Shown here piece after piece: positions 43,579 through 55,005 of a stretch of DNA of 64,000 bases. Each line of letters begins with the position of its first letter. Positions within the stretch are counted from its first letter, which is position 1. A program made the translations under genes and the position numbers. The notes beneath the pieces were generated by a model. That model worked only from the letters and a program-made list of their open reading frames with translations. It searched no databases and had not been told where the DNA came from. The stretch is from Lichenicoccus sp964242335 (GTDB taxonomy: Bacteria > Pseudomonadota > Alphaproteobacteria > Acetobacterales > Acetobacteraceae). The stretch is taken from NCBI GenBank assembly GCA_964242335.1, contig CAXTAY010000013.1, positions 27,211 through 91,210 on the forward strand. Reading direction: 5' to 3'.

Positions 43579-44976
43579 ATGATCTCCAGGGCGCTGGACC
43601 ATATCGACGCGACGATCGAGCCGAGCGTCGGCCGGCTGTTCGACCTGCTGCGCATCCCGAGCATCTCGACGCAGCCTGACCACGCCGCCGACTGCCGGCG
43701 AGCCGCCGAGTGGCTGTGCCGCGACCTCGCGGGCATGGGCTTCGAGGCGTCGGTGCGCGAGACGCCGGGCCACCCGATCGTGGTCGCGCACGAGCTGTCG
43801 TCGCGCAGCGGGCCGCACGTGCTGTTCTACGGCCACTACGACGTGCAGCCGGTCGACCCGCTGTCGCTGTGGGACACCGCACCGTTCGAGCCGTCGCTGC
43901 GCGAGGATCCGGTGCGAGGCCGCAAGATCATCGTCGGGCGGGGTGCCTCCGACGACAAGGGCCAGGTGATGACCTTCCTGGAGGCATGCCGCGCGCTGCG
44001 CGCGACGCTGGGCGAGCTGCCGCTGCGCATCTCGGTGCTGATCGAGGGCGAGGAGGAGAGCGGCGGCGCCAACCTGATGCCGTTCCTGCAGGCGCACGCC
44101 GAAGAGCTGCGCTGCGACGTGGCGCTGATCTGCGACACCGGCCTCGCCGCCGACGGCGTGCCGGCGATCACCACCATGCTGCGCGGCCTGGTCGGCGAGG
44201 AGGTGGTGATCACCGCCGCCGACCGCGACCTGCATTCCGGGATCTTCGGCAACGCCGCGCGCAACCCGATCCACGTGCTGGCCGACCTCATCGCCGGCCT
44301 GCGCGACGCCGAGGGCCGGGTCACCCTGCCGGGCTTCTATGACGGCGTGCGCGACCTGCCGGAATCGGTGCGTGCCGCCTGGCGCGCGCTCGGACTCGAG
44401 GACGCGCTGGTGCTGGGCACGGTCGGGCTGTCGGTGCCCGCCGGCGAGGCCGGCTACAGCGCGCTGGAGCAGACCTGGTCGCGTCCGTCGTGCGAGGTCA
44501 ACGGCATCTCCGGCGGCTACCAGGATGCCGGCTTCAAGACCGTGCTGCCGGCCCGCGCCTCGGCCAAGATCTCGTTCCGGCTGGTCGCCGGACAGGATCC
44601 GGAGGCGATACGCGAGAGCTTCCGCGACTACGTGCTGGGCCGTCTGCCGCCCGATTGCCGGGCGTCGTTCAGCTCGCACGGCGCCTCCAGGGCGAGTGCC
44701 GTGCCCTTCGAGGGCGCGGCGCTGCGGGTAGCGCTCGCCGCGCTGAGCGAGGAGTGGGGCCGGCCGGCGGTGACGATCGGCTCCGGCGGCTCGATCCCGG
44801 TGGTCGGCGAGCTGCAGGAGGCGCTGGGCGTCGATGCGCTGCTGGTCGGGTTCGGGCGCGACGACGACCGCATCCACTCGCCCAACGAGAAGTACGACCT
44901 GGACAGCTTCCACCACGGCATCCGCTCGTGGGTACGTATCCTGCACGCCCTGGCGGAAGCGCCGCTCCCCGCCTAA
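43579..44976 (+). CDS. M20-family metallopeptidase (dipeptidase/deacetylase type)
   Basis: A 465-residue di-zinc hydrolase. His86-x-Asp88 (GHYDVQP), Asp125 (GASDDKGQ), Glu158-Glu159 (EGEEESGG), Asp186 (CDTG) and a late His in IHSPNEKY form the complete metal and catalytic set. The dimerisation lid lies between about 200 and 320. Length and motifs fit the carnosinase-like dipeptidase branch rather than ArgE or DapE. It begins 16 bases after the glycosyltransferase fusion, so it may be co-transcribed, though no functional link is evident. Confidence 0.9.
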   Translation: MISRALDHIDATIEPSVGRLFDLLRIPSISTQPDHAADCRRAAEWLCRDLAGMGFEASVRETPGHPIVVAHELSSRSGPHVLFYGHYDVQPVDPLSLWDTAPFEPSLREDPVRGRKIIVGRGASDDKGQVMTFLEACRALRATLGELPLRISVLIEGEEESGGANLMPFLQAHAEELRCDVALICDTGLAADGVPAITTMLRGLVGEEVVITAADRDLHSGIFGNAARNPIHVLADLIAGLRDAEGRVTLPGFYDGVRDLPESVRAAWRALGLEDALVLGTVGLSVPAGEAGYSALEQTWSRPSCEVNGISGGYQDAGFKTVLPARASAKISFRLVAGQDPEAIRESFRDYVLGRLPPDCRASFSSHGASRASAVPFEGAALRVALAALSEEWGRPAVTIGSGGSIPVVGELQEALGVDALLVGFGRDDDRIHSPNEKYDLDSFHHGIRSWVRILHALAEAPLPA

Positions 44977-44985
44977 GACCAGCCG

Positions 44986-45038
44986 CCGATCGGGGTGTGG
45001 GGCCGCCGGCCCCAGCGGGTCAAGGGCGGAGCCCTTGC
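44986..45038 (+). repeat. Dispersed ~55-bp palindromic repeat, copy 2
   Basis: Plus-strand CCGATCGG, GGGGCCGCCGGCCCC, AGCGGGTCAAGG and GCCCTTG match copy 1 (34411-34465, minus). It contains two hairpins: GGGGCC-GCC-GGCCCC and CAAGGGC-GGA-GCCCTTG. It lies between the M20 stop and the convergent mgtC-like stop, where it could also act as a terminator. Confidence 0.7.
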
Positions 45039-45052
45039 CTGCTCTCTACAGG

Positions 45053-45823
45053 CTAATCCAGCCCGGCATCGTCCGCCGCGGTGCCGACCTCGACGATGCC
45101 CTCGATCTCGCTCAGCCTGGCGAGCAGGTGCGACACCGGCCGCTTGCCCTTGACCTGCATGCGCAGGCTGACCACGCCGCGTACCGGGCGCGGAGGCGGC
45201 TCGACCCCCTCCAGGTCGGCCGCGTCCTCGGCCGCGTCGCGGCTCGCGATCCCGACGCCGTCGCGGTCCAGCCGCACGTGGTCGATGGTGAAGCGCAGCT
45301 CGGTGCAGCGGATCAGGATGGTGCGCAGCAGCCCGCGGCCGTCCTGGTAGGAGATGTCGATGTCGGTCGCCATCCGGCGCGTCGAGGCGCGCGGCAGGTG
45401 CTCGATCAGACGCGGGAACACGAACATGATGACGAGGTGGGCGACGGTCGTCGCCACCGCGAGCAGCGGCAGCCCGGCGCCGCAGGCCATGCCCAGGGCG
45501 GCGGTGAGCCAGAACGAGGCGGCCGTCGTCAGCCCGCGCACCAGGTCGCGGCGCATGAAGATGACGCCGCCGCCGATGAAGCCGATGCCGGAGACCACCT
45601 GTGCCGCGACCCGGGACGGATCGACCACGATCCGGTTGTTGGCGAGCACGTCCATGAAGCCGTATTTGGAGATCAGCATGAACAGCGCCGAGGCGACGCC
45701 GACCAGGGTGTAGGTGCGCAGTCCCGCGCTCTTCTGCCGGATCTCGCGCTCCAGCCCGACCAGTGCGGAGAGCACGAAGGCCAGGGTCAGCTCGCCGAAC
45801 TGCAGCCAGCCCTGTCCGCCCAC
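45053..45823 (-). CDS. MgtC/SapB-family membrane protein
   Basis: A 256-residue protein. Four or five helices cover residues 8-150 with the family signatures LVGLEREIRQKSAGLRTYTLV and GIGFIGGGVIFMRRD. The soluble C-terminal part from about 155 is ACT-like. MgtC proteins help survival at low magnesium or low pH, in part by acting on the F-type ATP synthase in Salmonella. The role here is inferred from the family. No magnesium transporter gene is adjacent. Confidence 0.9.
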   Translation of the reverse strand: MGGQGWLQFGELTLAFVLSALVGLEREIRQKSAGLRTYTLVGVASALFMLISKYGFMDVLANNRIVVDPSRVAAQVVSGIGFIGGGVIFMRRDLVRGLTTAASFWLTAALGMACGAGLPLLAVATTVAHLVIMFVFPRLIEHLPRASTRRMATDIDISYQDGRGLLRTILIRCTELRFTIDHVRLDRDGVGIASRDAAEDAADLEGVEPPPRPVRGVVSLRMQVKGKRPVSHLLARLSEIEGIVEVGTAADDAGLD

Positions 45824-45862
45824 GCCCCGTCCTCCGCATCAGGCCAGGGTGCGCCCCGGACG

Positions 45863-45886
45863 CCCCCGAGGCGGAAGCCTCGGGGG
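45863..45886 (-). terminator. Perfect 10-bp stem-loop downstream of the RND gene
   Basis: CCCCCGAGGC at 45863-45872 and GCCTCGGGGG at 45877-45886 pair without mismatch around a four-base loop. It lies 18 bases after the RND stop codon on the minus strand, before the mgtC-like start. No T-tract follows, so it is a likely transcript end or stabiliser rather than a standard intrinsic terminator. Confidence 0.5.
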
Positions 45887-45903
45887 ATCCCGCTTATAGG
45901 GCG

Positions 45904-49092
<3,189 letters not shown>

Positions 49093-49102
49093 GGCGCGGC
49101 TC

Positions 49103-50353
49103 CTAACCCTGGGTCGCGGGCGCGATGCTGCCCGCCTGCGGCGTGACCTTGGTGCCCGGACGGGCGCGCATCAGGCCGTTGATGATGACCCGGTCGCTGC
49201 CCGACAGGCCGGCGCTGATCACCCGCAGCCCGCCATCGAGCGGACCGGTCTCGACCGGCTTCGGCACCACCGTGCCGTCCAGGGCGACCGTCATCACCAG
49301 CTTGCGCGACTGGTCGGTGACCACCGCCTCGTCGGGCAGCAGCAGGGTGGGCTTCGGCGCCGAGGTGGGCAGGCGCAGCCGGGCGAACTGGCCGGCGGCG
49401 ATGAACAGGTCGGGGTTCGGCAGGGTGGCGCGGGCATGGATGGTGCCGCTGCTGCGGTCCATCTGGTTGTCGATGAAGTCCAGCGTGCCGCGACGCGACC
49501 AGCCGGTCTCGTCGCTGAGGCTGGCCTGCACGGTGCGGTCGACGGCGCCGTCGCGGCCGGTCGCGCGCTGCCCCTGCAGGAAGCGCTGGTAGGCCAGGTA
49601 GTCGCCCTCGCTCATATCGAAGTCGAGGTGGATCGGGTCGAGCGAGACGATGGTGGTCAGCAGCGTCGTGGTACCGCCCTGGCCGCCGGTGATCAGGTTG
49701 CCGATCGAGCTGCGATGCATGCTGATCCGCCCGGTCAGCGGTGCGGTGATGCGGCTGAACTCGAGGTTGAGCTGGGCCGAGCGCATCGCCGCGTGGGCCT
49801 GGTCCAGGGTCGCCTCGGCGGCGCGCTGCAGCTGCACCCGCTGATCGAGCAGCTCGCTGGAGGCGAAGCCGGTCTGGCGAAGTGCCGCGGTGCGCCCGAT
49901 CTGCTTGTTGGCGAGGTCGAGCCCGGCGGTGGCGGTCAGCATCTGCGCCGTCGCCTGCTCCAGCGCGATCTGGTAGGGCCGCGGGTCAATCACGAACAGC
50001 AGGTCGCCCCTGTGCACGATCTGGCCGTCGGTGAAGTGGATCTCGGTCAGGTAGCCGCTGACCTGGGCGCGTATCTCGACCGACTCGACCGCCGAGAACT
50101 GGCCGCTGAAGCTCGTCCAGCCGGCGAGCGTGCGCTGCATCGGCCGGCTCACGGTCACCGGCGGCGGCGGCGGCGCGGCCGGCGCGTGCGGTGCCGCGTG
50201 CAGCCATCCGGCTGCCAGCCCCGGCAACAGCGTGGCGCCGCCGCCGAGCAGCAGCACGAGGGCGATGCCGCCGATCCAGGCAGCACGGCGGCTGCCGGCG
50301 GCACCGCGAGGCAGATCCCGGGAGACGGCGAGGGTGTCGAGCTGACCGGTCAT
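49103..50353 (-). CDS. RND periplasmic adaptor (membrane fusion protein)
   Basis: A 416-residue adaptor. An N-terminal membrane anchor (AAWIGGIALVLLLGGGATLL) without a lipobox cysteine is followed by a Pro/Ala linker. Then come the barrel-sandwich half VEIRAQVSGYLTEIHFTDGQIVHRGDLLFVID, a helical hairpin and the second lipoyl half around ITAPLTGRISMHRSSIGNLI. It connects the pump to an outer-membrane channel. The start codon lies inside a second copy of the operator-like palindrome found upstream of the regulator. Confidence 0.93.
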   Translation of the reverse strand: MTGQLDTLAVSRDLPRGAAGSRRAAWIGGIALVLLLGGGATLLPGLAAGWLHAAPHAPAAPPPPPVTVSRPMQRTLAGWTSFSGQFSAVESVEIRAQVSGYLTEIHFTDGQIVHRGDLLFVIDPRPYQIALEQATAQMLTATAGLDLANKQIGRTAALRQTGFASSELLDQRVQLQRAAEATLDQAHAAMRSAQLNLEFSRITAPLTGRISMHRSSIGNLITGGQGGTTTLLTTIVSLDPIHLDFDMSEGDYLAYQRFLQGQRATGRDGAVDRTVQASLSDETGWSRRGTLDFIDNQMDRSSGTIHARATLPNPDLFIAAGQFARLRLPTSAPKPTLLLPDEAVVTDQSRKLVMTVALDGTVVPKPVETGPLDGGLRVISAGLSGSDRVIINGLMRARPGTKVTPQAGSIAPATQG

Positions 50354-50358
50354 CTTAG
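50343..50358. promoter_or_regulatory. Second copy of the efflux-operon palindrome, over the adaptor start codon
   Basis: TGACCGGTCATCTTAG here matches TGACCGGTCATCTCAG at 50995-51010 at 15 of 16 positions. The core TGACCGGTCA is a perfect palindrome. It covers codons 1-4 of the adaptor gene and the five bases before it. Confidence 0.55.
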
Positions 50359-50392
50359 GTTCCTGAGGATGTAGGGGCCGTCTCGGTGACGG

Positions 50393-50983
50393 CTAGCGGA
50401 GGAGTTGCGAGAACGCGATGTCGATGAACTGGCGCAGCGGACGGTCGCCCTTCTCCAGGCGGGCGCGCAGCACCGCGCCCTCCCAGGCGTTGAGCACGAA
50501 GGTCGCCAGCTGCACCGGATCGGCGTCCGAGCACACCTCGCCGGCGCGCTGCGCCTCGGCGATGCAGGCTCCCATGCGCCGGCTCCAGCCGGCCAGGATG
50601 ATCGAGAGCTTCTCCGAGATGACCTCGCTGTGGTCGGACAGCTCGGCCGCCATGTTGCCGACGAGGCAGCCGCAGGTGAAGTCGACCTGCGCCATGTCGT
50701 CCACGACCTGCTCGAAGTAGCGGCGCAACCGCTCGCGCGGCGCGAGCCCGCTATCGCCGAGGATGCGAAGCCGGTCGCAGGTGCCGTCGGACCAGTAATG
50801 CTCGAGTGCCGCGGCGCCGAGCGCCTCCTTGCTCTCGAAATGGTTGTAGAACGAGCCCTTCGGCACCCCGGCGGCATCGGTGATGTCCTGCACGCTGCAG
50901 CCGTTGAAGCCGGACTTGCTGAAGGTCCGCACGCCGGCTTCGAGCAGCCGCTCGCGCACGTCGCTGGATGGGCATCTCACCAT
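50393..50983 (-). CDS. TetR/AcrR-family repressor, NemR-like
   Basis: A 196-residue TetR protein. The helix-turn-helix is at about 28-50 (VQDITDAAGVPKGSFYNHF). In the ligand domain CGCLVGNMAAELSDHS places Cys104 and Cys106 at the level of the redox-sensitive Cys106 of E. coli NemR, so control by electrophiles is possible. It is the first gene of the efflux operon and should repress it together with itself. ATG 50983 lies only 5 bases after a -10-like hexamer, with no proper ribosome-binding site, which suggests a leaderless mRNA. Confidence 0.92.
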   Translation of the reverse strand: MVRCPSSDVRERLLEAGVRTFSKSGFNGCSVQDITDAAGVPKGSFYNHFESKEALGAAALEHYWSDGTCDRLRILGDSGLAPRERLRRYFEQVVDDMAQVDFTCGCLVGNMAAELSDHSEVISEKLSIILAGWSRRMGACIAEAQRAGEVCSDADPVQLATFVLNAWEGAVLRARLEKGDRPLRQFIDIAFSQLLR

Positions 50984-50988
50984 GCCGC

Positions 50989-51018
50989 CTAATATGACCG
51001 GTCATCTCAGATGTTCAA
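50989..51018 (-). promoter_or_regulatory. Promoter of the tetR-efflux operon with operator in the spacer
   Basis: On the minus strand a -35-like TTGAAC (51013-51018), an 18-base spacer and a -10-like TATTAG (50989-50994) precede the tetR ATG. The perfect palindrome ATGACCGGTCAT (50994-51005) fills most of the spacer. Transcription would start at or within a base or two of the ATG. Repressor binding there would block RNA polymerase directly. Confidence 0.65.
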
Positions 51019-51028
51019 GGGTCCTGCC

Positions 51029-52525
51029 TCAGCGGCGGAACTCCGGCCGCAGCGCCCCGTACAGCGCCCGGAAACGCGCCAGGGGACGCCGGTAGCCCTC
51101 GTGACGCGCCGGATCGGGGGCAATGACGTCGAGGATCGCGGGTTTCAGGCACACCGCCTCCGCTGCCTCGCCGGTGAGGGCCAGGCGCGCCAGGCGCGCG
51201 GCGCCGAAGGCGGGTCCGGTCTCGCCACCGGCGTGGCGGATCATCGGGATGCCGAGGATGTCGGCGATGATCCGGGTCCAGAACGCGCTGCGCGCGCCGC
51301 CGCCGACGATGGACGCCTCGCCGATCGCGGTGCCGGCGCCGGCCAGGCAGTCGAGCGCGTCGGCGAGGCTGCAGGCGACACCTTCGAGCACCGCCTGCAC
51401 GAGCCGCGGCGGCGTGGTCGACGGGGTGAGGCCGAACAGCACGCCGCGCGCCGCGGGGTCGTTGTGCGGCGTGCGCTCGCCGGTCAGGTAGGGCAGGAAC
51501 AGCAGCCCGCCCTCCCCGCCGTCCGGTCCGACGTACTGGGCCTGCGCCGCGTCGAGCAGTGCCGCCGGATCGTCGTGGCCGAGCAGGCGCGTCGCCCAGG
51601 CCAGTGCGCCGGCGCCGTTCAGCACCGCCGCCGCCTGGAACCACAGGCCGGGCAGCGCGTGCGCGAACGCCTGCACCCCGGTGCCGATCGCCGGCCGGTA
51701 GCTGCCGGTGGTGACGAAGATCTGCGCCGAGGTGCCGAGCGAGACGTAGGCGTCGCCGTCGCGGATCGCGCCGATCCCGACCGCACCGGTGGCCGCATCG
51801 CCGCCGCCGCCGGCGACGACGGCGCCGCGCCCGATGCCGCACGCATCGGCGAGCGCATCCGAGACCGTTCCGCCGACCTGGTCGCCCTCCACCAGCTCGG
51901 GCAGCCAGCCGAGCTCGACGGCGCAGGCCGACGCGATCGGCGCCGACCAGCGACGAGACGCCTCGTCGAGCAGCAGCGTGCCCGCGGCGTCGCAGGGATC
52001 GGTCTGGTGCAGGCCGGTCAGCCGGAGCCGCAGATAGTCCTTGGGCGGCAGCAGCCGGCGGATCCGCGCGAACGTCTCGGGCTCGTGCCGGCGCAGCCAG
52101 AGCAGCTTGGCCGGCCAGAAGCTGGTCGACTGCGCCGCCCCGGCGCGCTGCGCGAAGCCGGGTTCGGCCTCGGCCAGCGCCTCGGCCTCGAGGCCGGCGC
52201 GCGAATCGTTCCACAGCATCGCCGGACGCAGCACCCGTCCGTCCTCGCCGAGCAGCACCAGCCCATGCATCTGCCCGGACAGGCCGATCGCGCGCACCCG
52301 GGCCAGCTCGCCGCCGGCCTCTGCGCGGATACGCCCGATGCCGTCGAGCACCGCCTGCCACCAGGCCTCCGGCGCCTGCTCCGACCAGCCCGGCTGCGGC
52401 CGATCGGTCGGCAACGCCGTCGTCGCCTGCGCGAGCAGGCGCTGGTGCAGGTCGACCAGCACCGTCTTGACCGCCGAGGTGCCGAGATCGATCCCGAGTA
52501 TCGTCGCGTCCGAAGCGACCGGCAT
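51029..52525 (-). CDS. xylB: Xylulokinase
   Basis: A 498-residue FGGY kinase from ATG 52525, which has GGAGGAG upstream (an earlier GTG is unlikely). ILGIDLGTSAVKTVLVD is the phosphate-1 loop, GLSGQMHGLV is the xylulokinase-type substrate motif, and GGGGDAATGAVG holds the catalytic Asp. SIVGGGARSAFW is the adenosine loop. It phosphorylates D-xylulose to enter the pentose-phosphate pathway. Xylose isomerase is not encoded in the window, so the xylulose could come from arabitol or xylitol oxidation. Confidence 0.92.
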   Translation of the reverse strand: MPVASDATILGIDLGTSAVKTVLVDLHQRLLAQATTALPTDRPQPGWSEQAPEAWWQAVLDGIGRIRAEAGGELARVRAIGLSGQMHGLVLLGEDGRVLRPAMLWNDSRAGLEAEALAEAEPGFAQRAGAAQSTSFWPAKLLWLRRHEPETFARIRRLLPPKDYLRLRLTGLHQTDPCDAAGTLLLDEASRRWSAPIASACAVELGWLPELVEGDQVGGTVSDALADACGIGRGAVVAGGGGDAATGAVGIGAIRDGDAYVSLGTSAQIFVTTGSYRPAIGTGVQAFAHALPGLWFQAAAVLNGAGALAWATRLLGHDDPAALLDAAQAQYVGPDGGEGGLLFLPYLTGERTPHNDPAARGVLFGLTPSTTPPRLVQAVLEGVACSLADALDCLAGAGTAIGEASIVGGGARSAFWTRIIADILGIPMIRHAGGETGPAFGAARLARLALTGEAAEAVCLKPAILDVIAPDPARHEGYRRPLARFRALYGALRPEFRR

Positions 52526-52678
52526 GAACACTCCTCCAACCGCGACCGGGTCCGTCCTCACGCCGGCGCAGGCGCTAGGACGGCGGTCTCGTCCTGTTCA
52601 TCGATGCGACCGGAGCCGCGCGCCACCTTCCGCCGGCCGGCGCGTTGTCCCGTGACACGTCACAGCAGGACCACGCAC
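52526..52678. promoter_or_regulatory. Divergent spacer between xylB and the DUF2171 gene
   Basis: A 153-base region that must hold promoters for both genes. Apart from the xylB ribosome-binding site, no element was recognised with confidence. Confidence 0.3.
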
Positions 52679-52909
52679 ATGATCGACAGCAGCCAGATAC
52701 GCGAGCACATGGAGGTCATCGGCGCCGATGGCGGCCATGTCGGGACCGTCGACCATGTCGATGGCGACCGCATCAAGCTCACCAAGTCCGATCGCGGCGC
52801 CGCCGGCCAGCATCACTTCATCCCGCTCTCGCTGATCGAGGAGATCGATGCCGACGCCGTGCGGCTCTCCTTCAAGGCGGAACTCGCCCCACAATTCTGG
52901 GAGAGCTGA
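52679..52909 (+). CDS. DUF2171 (PRC-barrel-like) small protein
   Basis: A 76-residue protein with the DUF2171 pattern: SQIREHMEVIGADGGHVGTVD, then DRIKLTKSD, HHFIPLSLIEEID and VRLS. This is a small beta-barrel of the PRC type, common in alphaproteobacteria, with unknown function. CAGGA precedes the ATG. The 3' end runs into a 15-bp tandem repeat that copies the last codons and the stop. Confidence 0.85.
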   Translation: MIDSSQIREHMEVIGADGGHVGTVDHVDGDRIKLTKSDRGAAGQHHFIPLSLIEEIDADAVRLSFKAELAPQFWES

Positions 52910-52942
52910 TCCTGGGAAAGCTGATTCTGGGAAAGCTGACGC
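52898..52942 (+). repeat. 15-bp triplicate spanning the DUF2171 stop codon
   Basis: TGGGAGAGCTGATCC, TGGGAAAGCTGATTC and TGGGAAAGCTGACGC lie head to tail. Each contains TGG-GAR-AGC-TGA in the gene's own frame, so the C-terminal Trp-Glu-Ser-stop is repeated three times in phase. Confidence 0.85.
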
Positions 52943-52965
52943 ATTCGCGACCGGCCGCGTCGAGG

Positions 52966-54021
52966 TCACAGCGCGTCGCGCGCCGCCTCGACCAGCGCGT
53001 CCACGTCGGGCAGCGCGGTGTCGAAGGCGCAGACCAGCCGGATCACGCCGTGCGCCTCGCCCTCCGGCATCGCCCAGCGATAGAACGCGTAGCCGGCCGC
53101 CTCCAGGGCGGCGATCAGCGGCCGCGGCAGCGCCACGAACAGCTCGTTGGCCTCGACCGGCTGCACCAGTGCCACCCCGGGAAGCGATGACAGCCCGTGC
53201 GCCAGGCGCGTCGCCGCCTGGTTGGCGCGGGCGGCATTGCGCAGCCACAGCCCGTCATCGAGGTAGGCGGCGAGCTGGGCGCTCAGGAAGCGCTGCTTCG
53301 ACCACAGGTGGCCGGCGCGCTTGCGCCTGCGGGCGAACTCGTGTGCCAGCGCGCGATCGAAGAACACCACCGCCTCCGCCGCAAGCGCCCCGTTCTTGGT
53401 GGCGCCGAGCGAGAGCACGTCGACCCCGGCCTTCCAGGTGATCTCGGCCGGCGCGCAGCCGAGGAACGACACCGCGTTGGCGAAGCGCGCACCGTCCATG
53501 TGCACCCGCAGGCCGCTGCCGCGCGCCACCTCGGACAGCGCCGCGAGGTGCGACGCGGTGTAGCTGGTGCCCCACTCGGTGGCCTGGGTCAGGCTGAGCG
53601 CCATCGCCGGGCTCTGGTGCACGCCGGTGTTGCGTCGGCGGGTGATGGCGGCCTGCAGCGCCCGCGGGTCGATCCGGCCGTCCGGGCTCGGCAGGGTCAG
53701 CAGCTTGGCGCCGCCGGTGAAGAACTCGGGCGCGCCGCCCTCGTCGTTCATGACGTGCGCGACCTCGTCGCAGTAGATCGACCCGTACGGCGGCACCAGC
53801 GCCGACAGCGCCAGCGCGTTCGCCGCCGTGCCGGTGGCGACCGGGAACACCACCGTGTCGGTCTCGAACAGCTCCGAGATCCGCTGCTCCATGCGCGCGG
53901 TCCACTGATCCGCACCGTACGAGCCCACCGCCCCCTGGTTGGCGGCCAGCACGGCCTCCATGACCCGGGGGTCGGCCGGCGAGACGTTGTCGCTGCCGAA
54001 GTTCTTGCGTATCTGCGTCAT
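52966..54021 (-). CDS. ltaE: Low-specificity threonine aldolase (beta-eliminating lyase family)
   Basis: A 351-residue PLP enzyme. FGSDNVSP at the start, ATGTAAN as phosphate contact, HMDGAR at 174-179 with Asp176 for the pyridine nitrogen, and Lys209 (LGATKNG) for the Schiff base are all present. It cleaves threonine or allo-threonine to glycine and acetaldehyde. Glycine and one-carbon metabolism would link it to folD, which starts 75 bases away in the opposite direction. Confidence 0.9.
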   Translation of the reverse strand: MTQIRKNFGSDNVSPADPRVMEAVLAANQGAVGSYGADQWTARMEQRISELFETDTVVFPVATGTAANALALSALVPPYGSIYCDEVAHVMNDEGGAPEFFTGGAKLLTLPSPDGRIDPRALQAAITRRRNTGVHQSPAMALSLTQATEWGTSYTASHLAALSEVARGSGLRVHMDGARFANAVSFLGCAPAEITWKAGVDVLSLGATKNGALAAEAVVFFDRALAHEFARRRKRAGHLWSKQRFLSAQLAAYLDDGLWLRNAARANQAATRLAHGLSSLPGVALVQPVEANELFVALPRPLIAALEAAGYAFYRWAMPEGEAHGVIRLVCAFDTALPDVDALVEAARDAL

Positions 54022-54096
54022 GCATCCGTCCATGCCGCCCATCCTGACGCCCCGTCGACGCAAGGTCCAGAACCCAGCCTGCATGACCCACCCCGC

Positions 54097-55005
54097 ATGA
54101 CCGAGATCCACACTCGCCTGATCGACGGCAAGCGGCAGGCCGCCGCACTCACCGAGGAGATCGGCGCCGGGGTGGCGGAGCTGGCGCGGGAAGGCTTCGT
54201 GCCCGGCCTCGCGGTGGTGCTGGTCGGCGCCGATGCCGCGAGCGAGGTCTACGTGCGCAACAAGGCGCGGCAGACCGGCGCCGTCGGCATGCGCTCCTTC
54301 TCCCACACGCTGCCGGAGAGCACGACGCAGGCGGAGCTGCTCGCCCTCGTCGGACGGCTCAACGCAGATCCCGCGGTGCACGGCATCCTGGTGCAGCTGC
54401 CGCTGCCGGCGGCGATCGACGCGGCGGTGGTCATCGATGCGATCGATCCGGACAAGGATGTCGACGGGCTCGGCCAGGTCAATGCCGGGCGGGTCGCGCT
54501 CGACCGCCGCACCGACGGTCAGGGCGGACTGGTGCCCTGCACGCCGCTCGGCTGCCTGCTGCTGCTGCAGGCCGAGCTCGGCAGCCTGCGCGGGCTGCAC
54601 GCGGTGGTGATCGGACGCTCCAACCTGGTCGGGCGGCCGATGTCGCAGCTGCTGCTGCACGCCGACTGCACCGTCACCGTGGCGCATATCCACACCCGCG
54701 ACACCGCCGCACTGGCGCGTCAGGGCGACATCGTGGTGGTGGCGACCGGCCGGCAGGGTCTGGTGCGCGGGCACTGGATCAAGCCCGGCGCCACCGTCAT
54801 CGATGTCGGCATCACCCGGATCATGACCGACGCCGGCAAGACCCGGCTGGTCGGCGACGTGGTGTTCGACGAGATGCTCGGCGTCGCCGGCGCGATCACC
54901 CCGGTGCCGGGCGGGGTCGGGCCGATGACCATCGCCTGCCTGCTGGGCAACACCCTGACCGCGGCGACGCGGCAGCGGCGACGCACCGGTCCGCTCAGCG
55001 GCTGA
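54097..55005 (+). CDS. folD: Methylenetetrahydrofolate dehydrogenase/cyclohydrolase
   Basis: A 302-residue bifunctional enzyme. Tyr52 and Lys56 (VYVRNKARQ) are the catalytic pair, ILVQLPLPAAID and DVDGLGQVNAGR line the folate site, VIGRSNLVGRPM is the NADP site, and PVPGGVGPMT is near the end. It interconverts methylene-, methenyl- and 10-formyl-tetrahydrofolate. The 3' end overlaps the convergent lipoprotein gene by 11 bases. Confidence 0.95.
   Translation: MTEIHTRLIDGKRQAAALTEEIGAGVAELAREGFVPGLAVVLVGADAASEVYVRNKARQTGAVGMRSFSHTLPESTTQAELLALVGRLNADPAVHGILVQLPLPAAIDAAVVIDAIDPDKDVDGLGQVNAGRVALDRRTDGQGGLVPCTPLGCLLLLQAELGSLRGLHAVVIGRSNLVGRPMSQLLLHADCTVTVAHIHTRDTAALARQGDIVVVATGRQGLVRGHWIKPGATVIDVGITRIMTDAGKTRLVGDVVFDEMLGVAGAITPVPGGVGPMTIACLLGNTLTAATRQRRRTGPLSG

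Noticed and set aside
40323..43736. A 1137-codon open frame on the minus strand opposite the glycosyltransferase fusion
   Set aside because: Antisense shadow with biased composition; the sense strand carries GT2 and GT4 motifs.
44986..45052. A small gene starting in the repeat between the M20 and mgtC-like genes
   Set aside because: The open frames here translate the palindromic repeat (LTRWGRRP-type product, seen again at the other copy) and have no ribosome-binding site.
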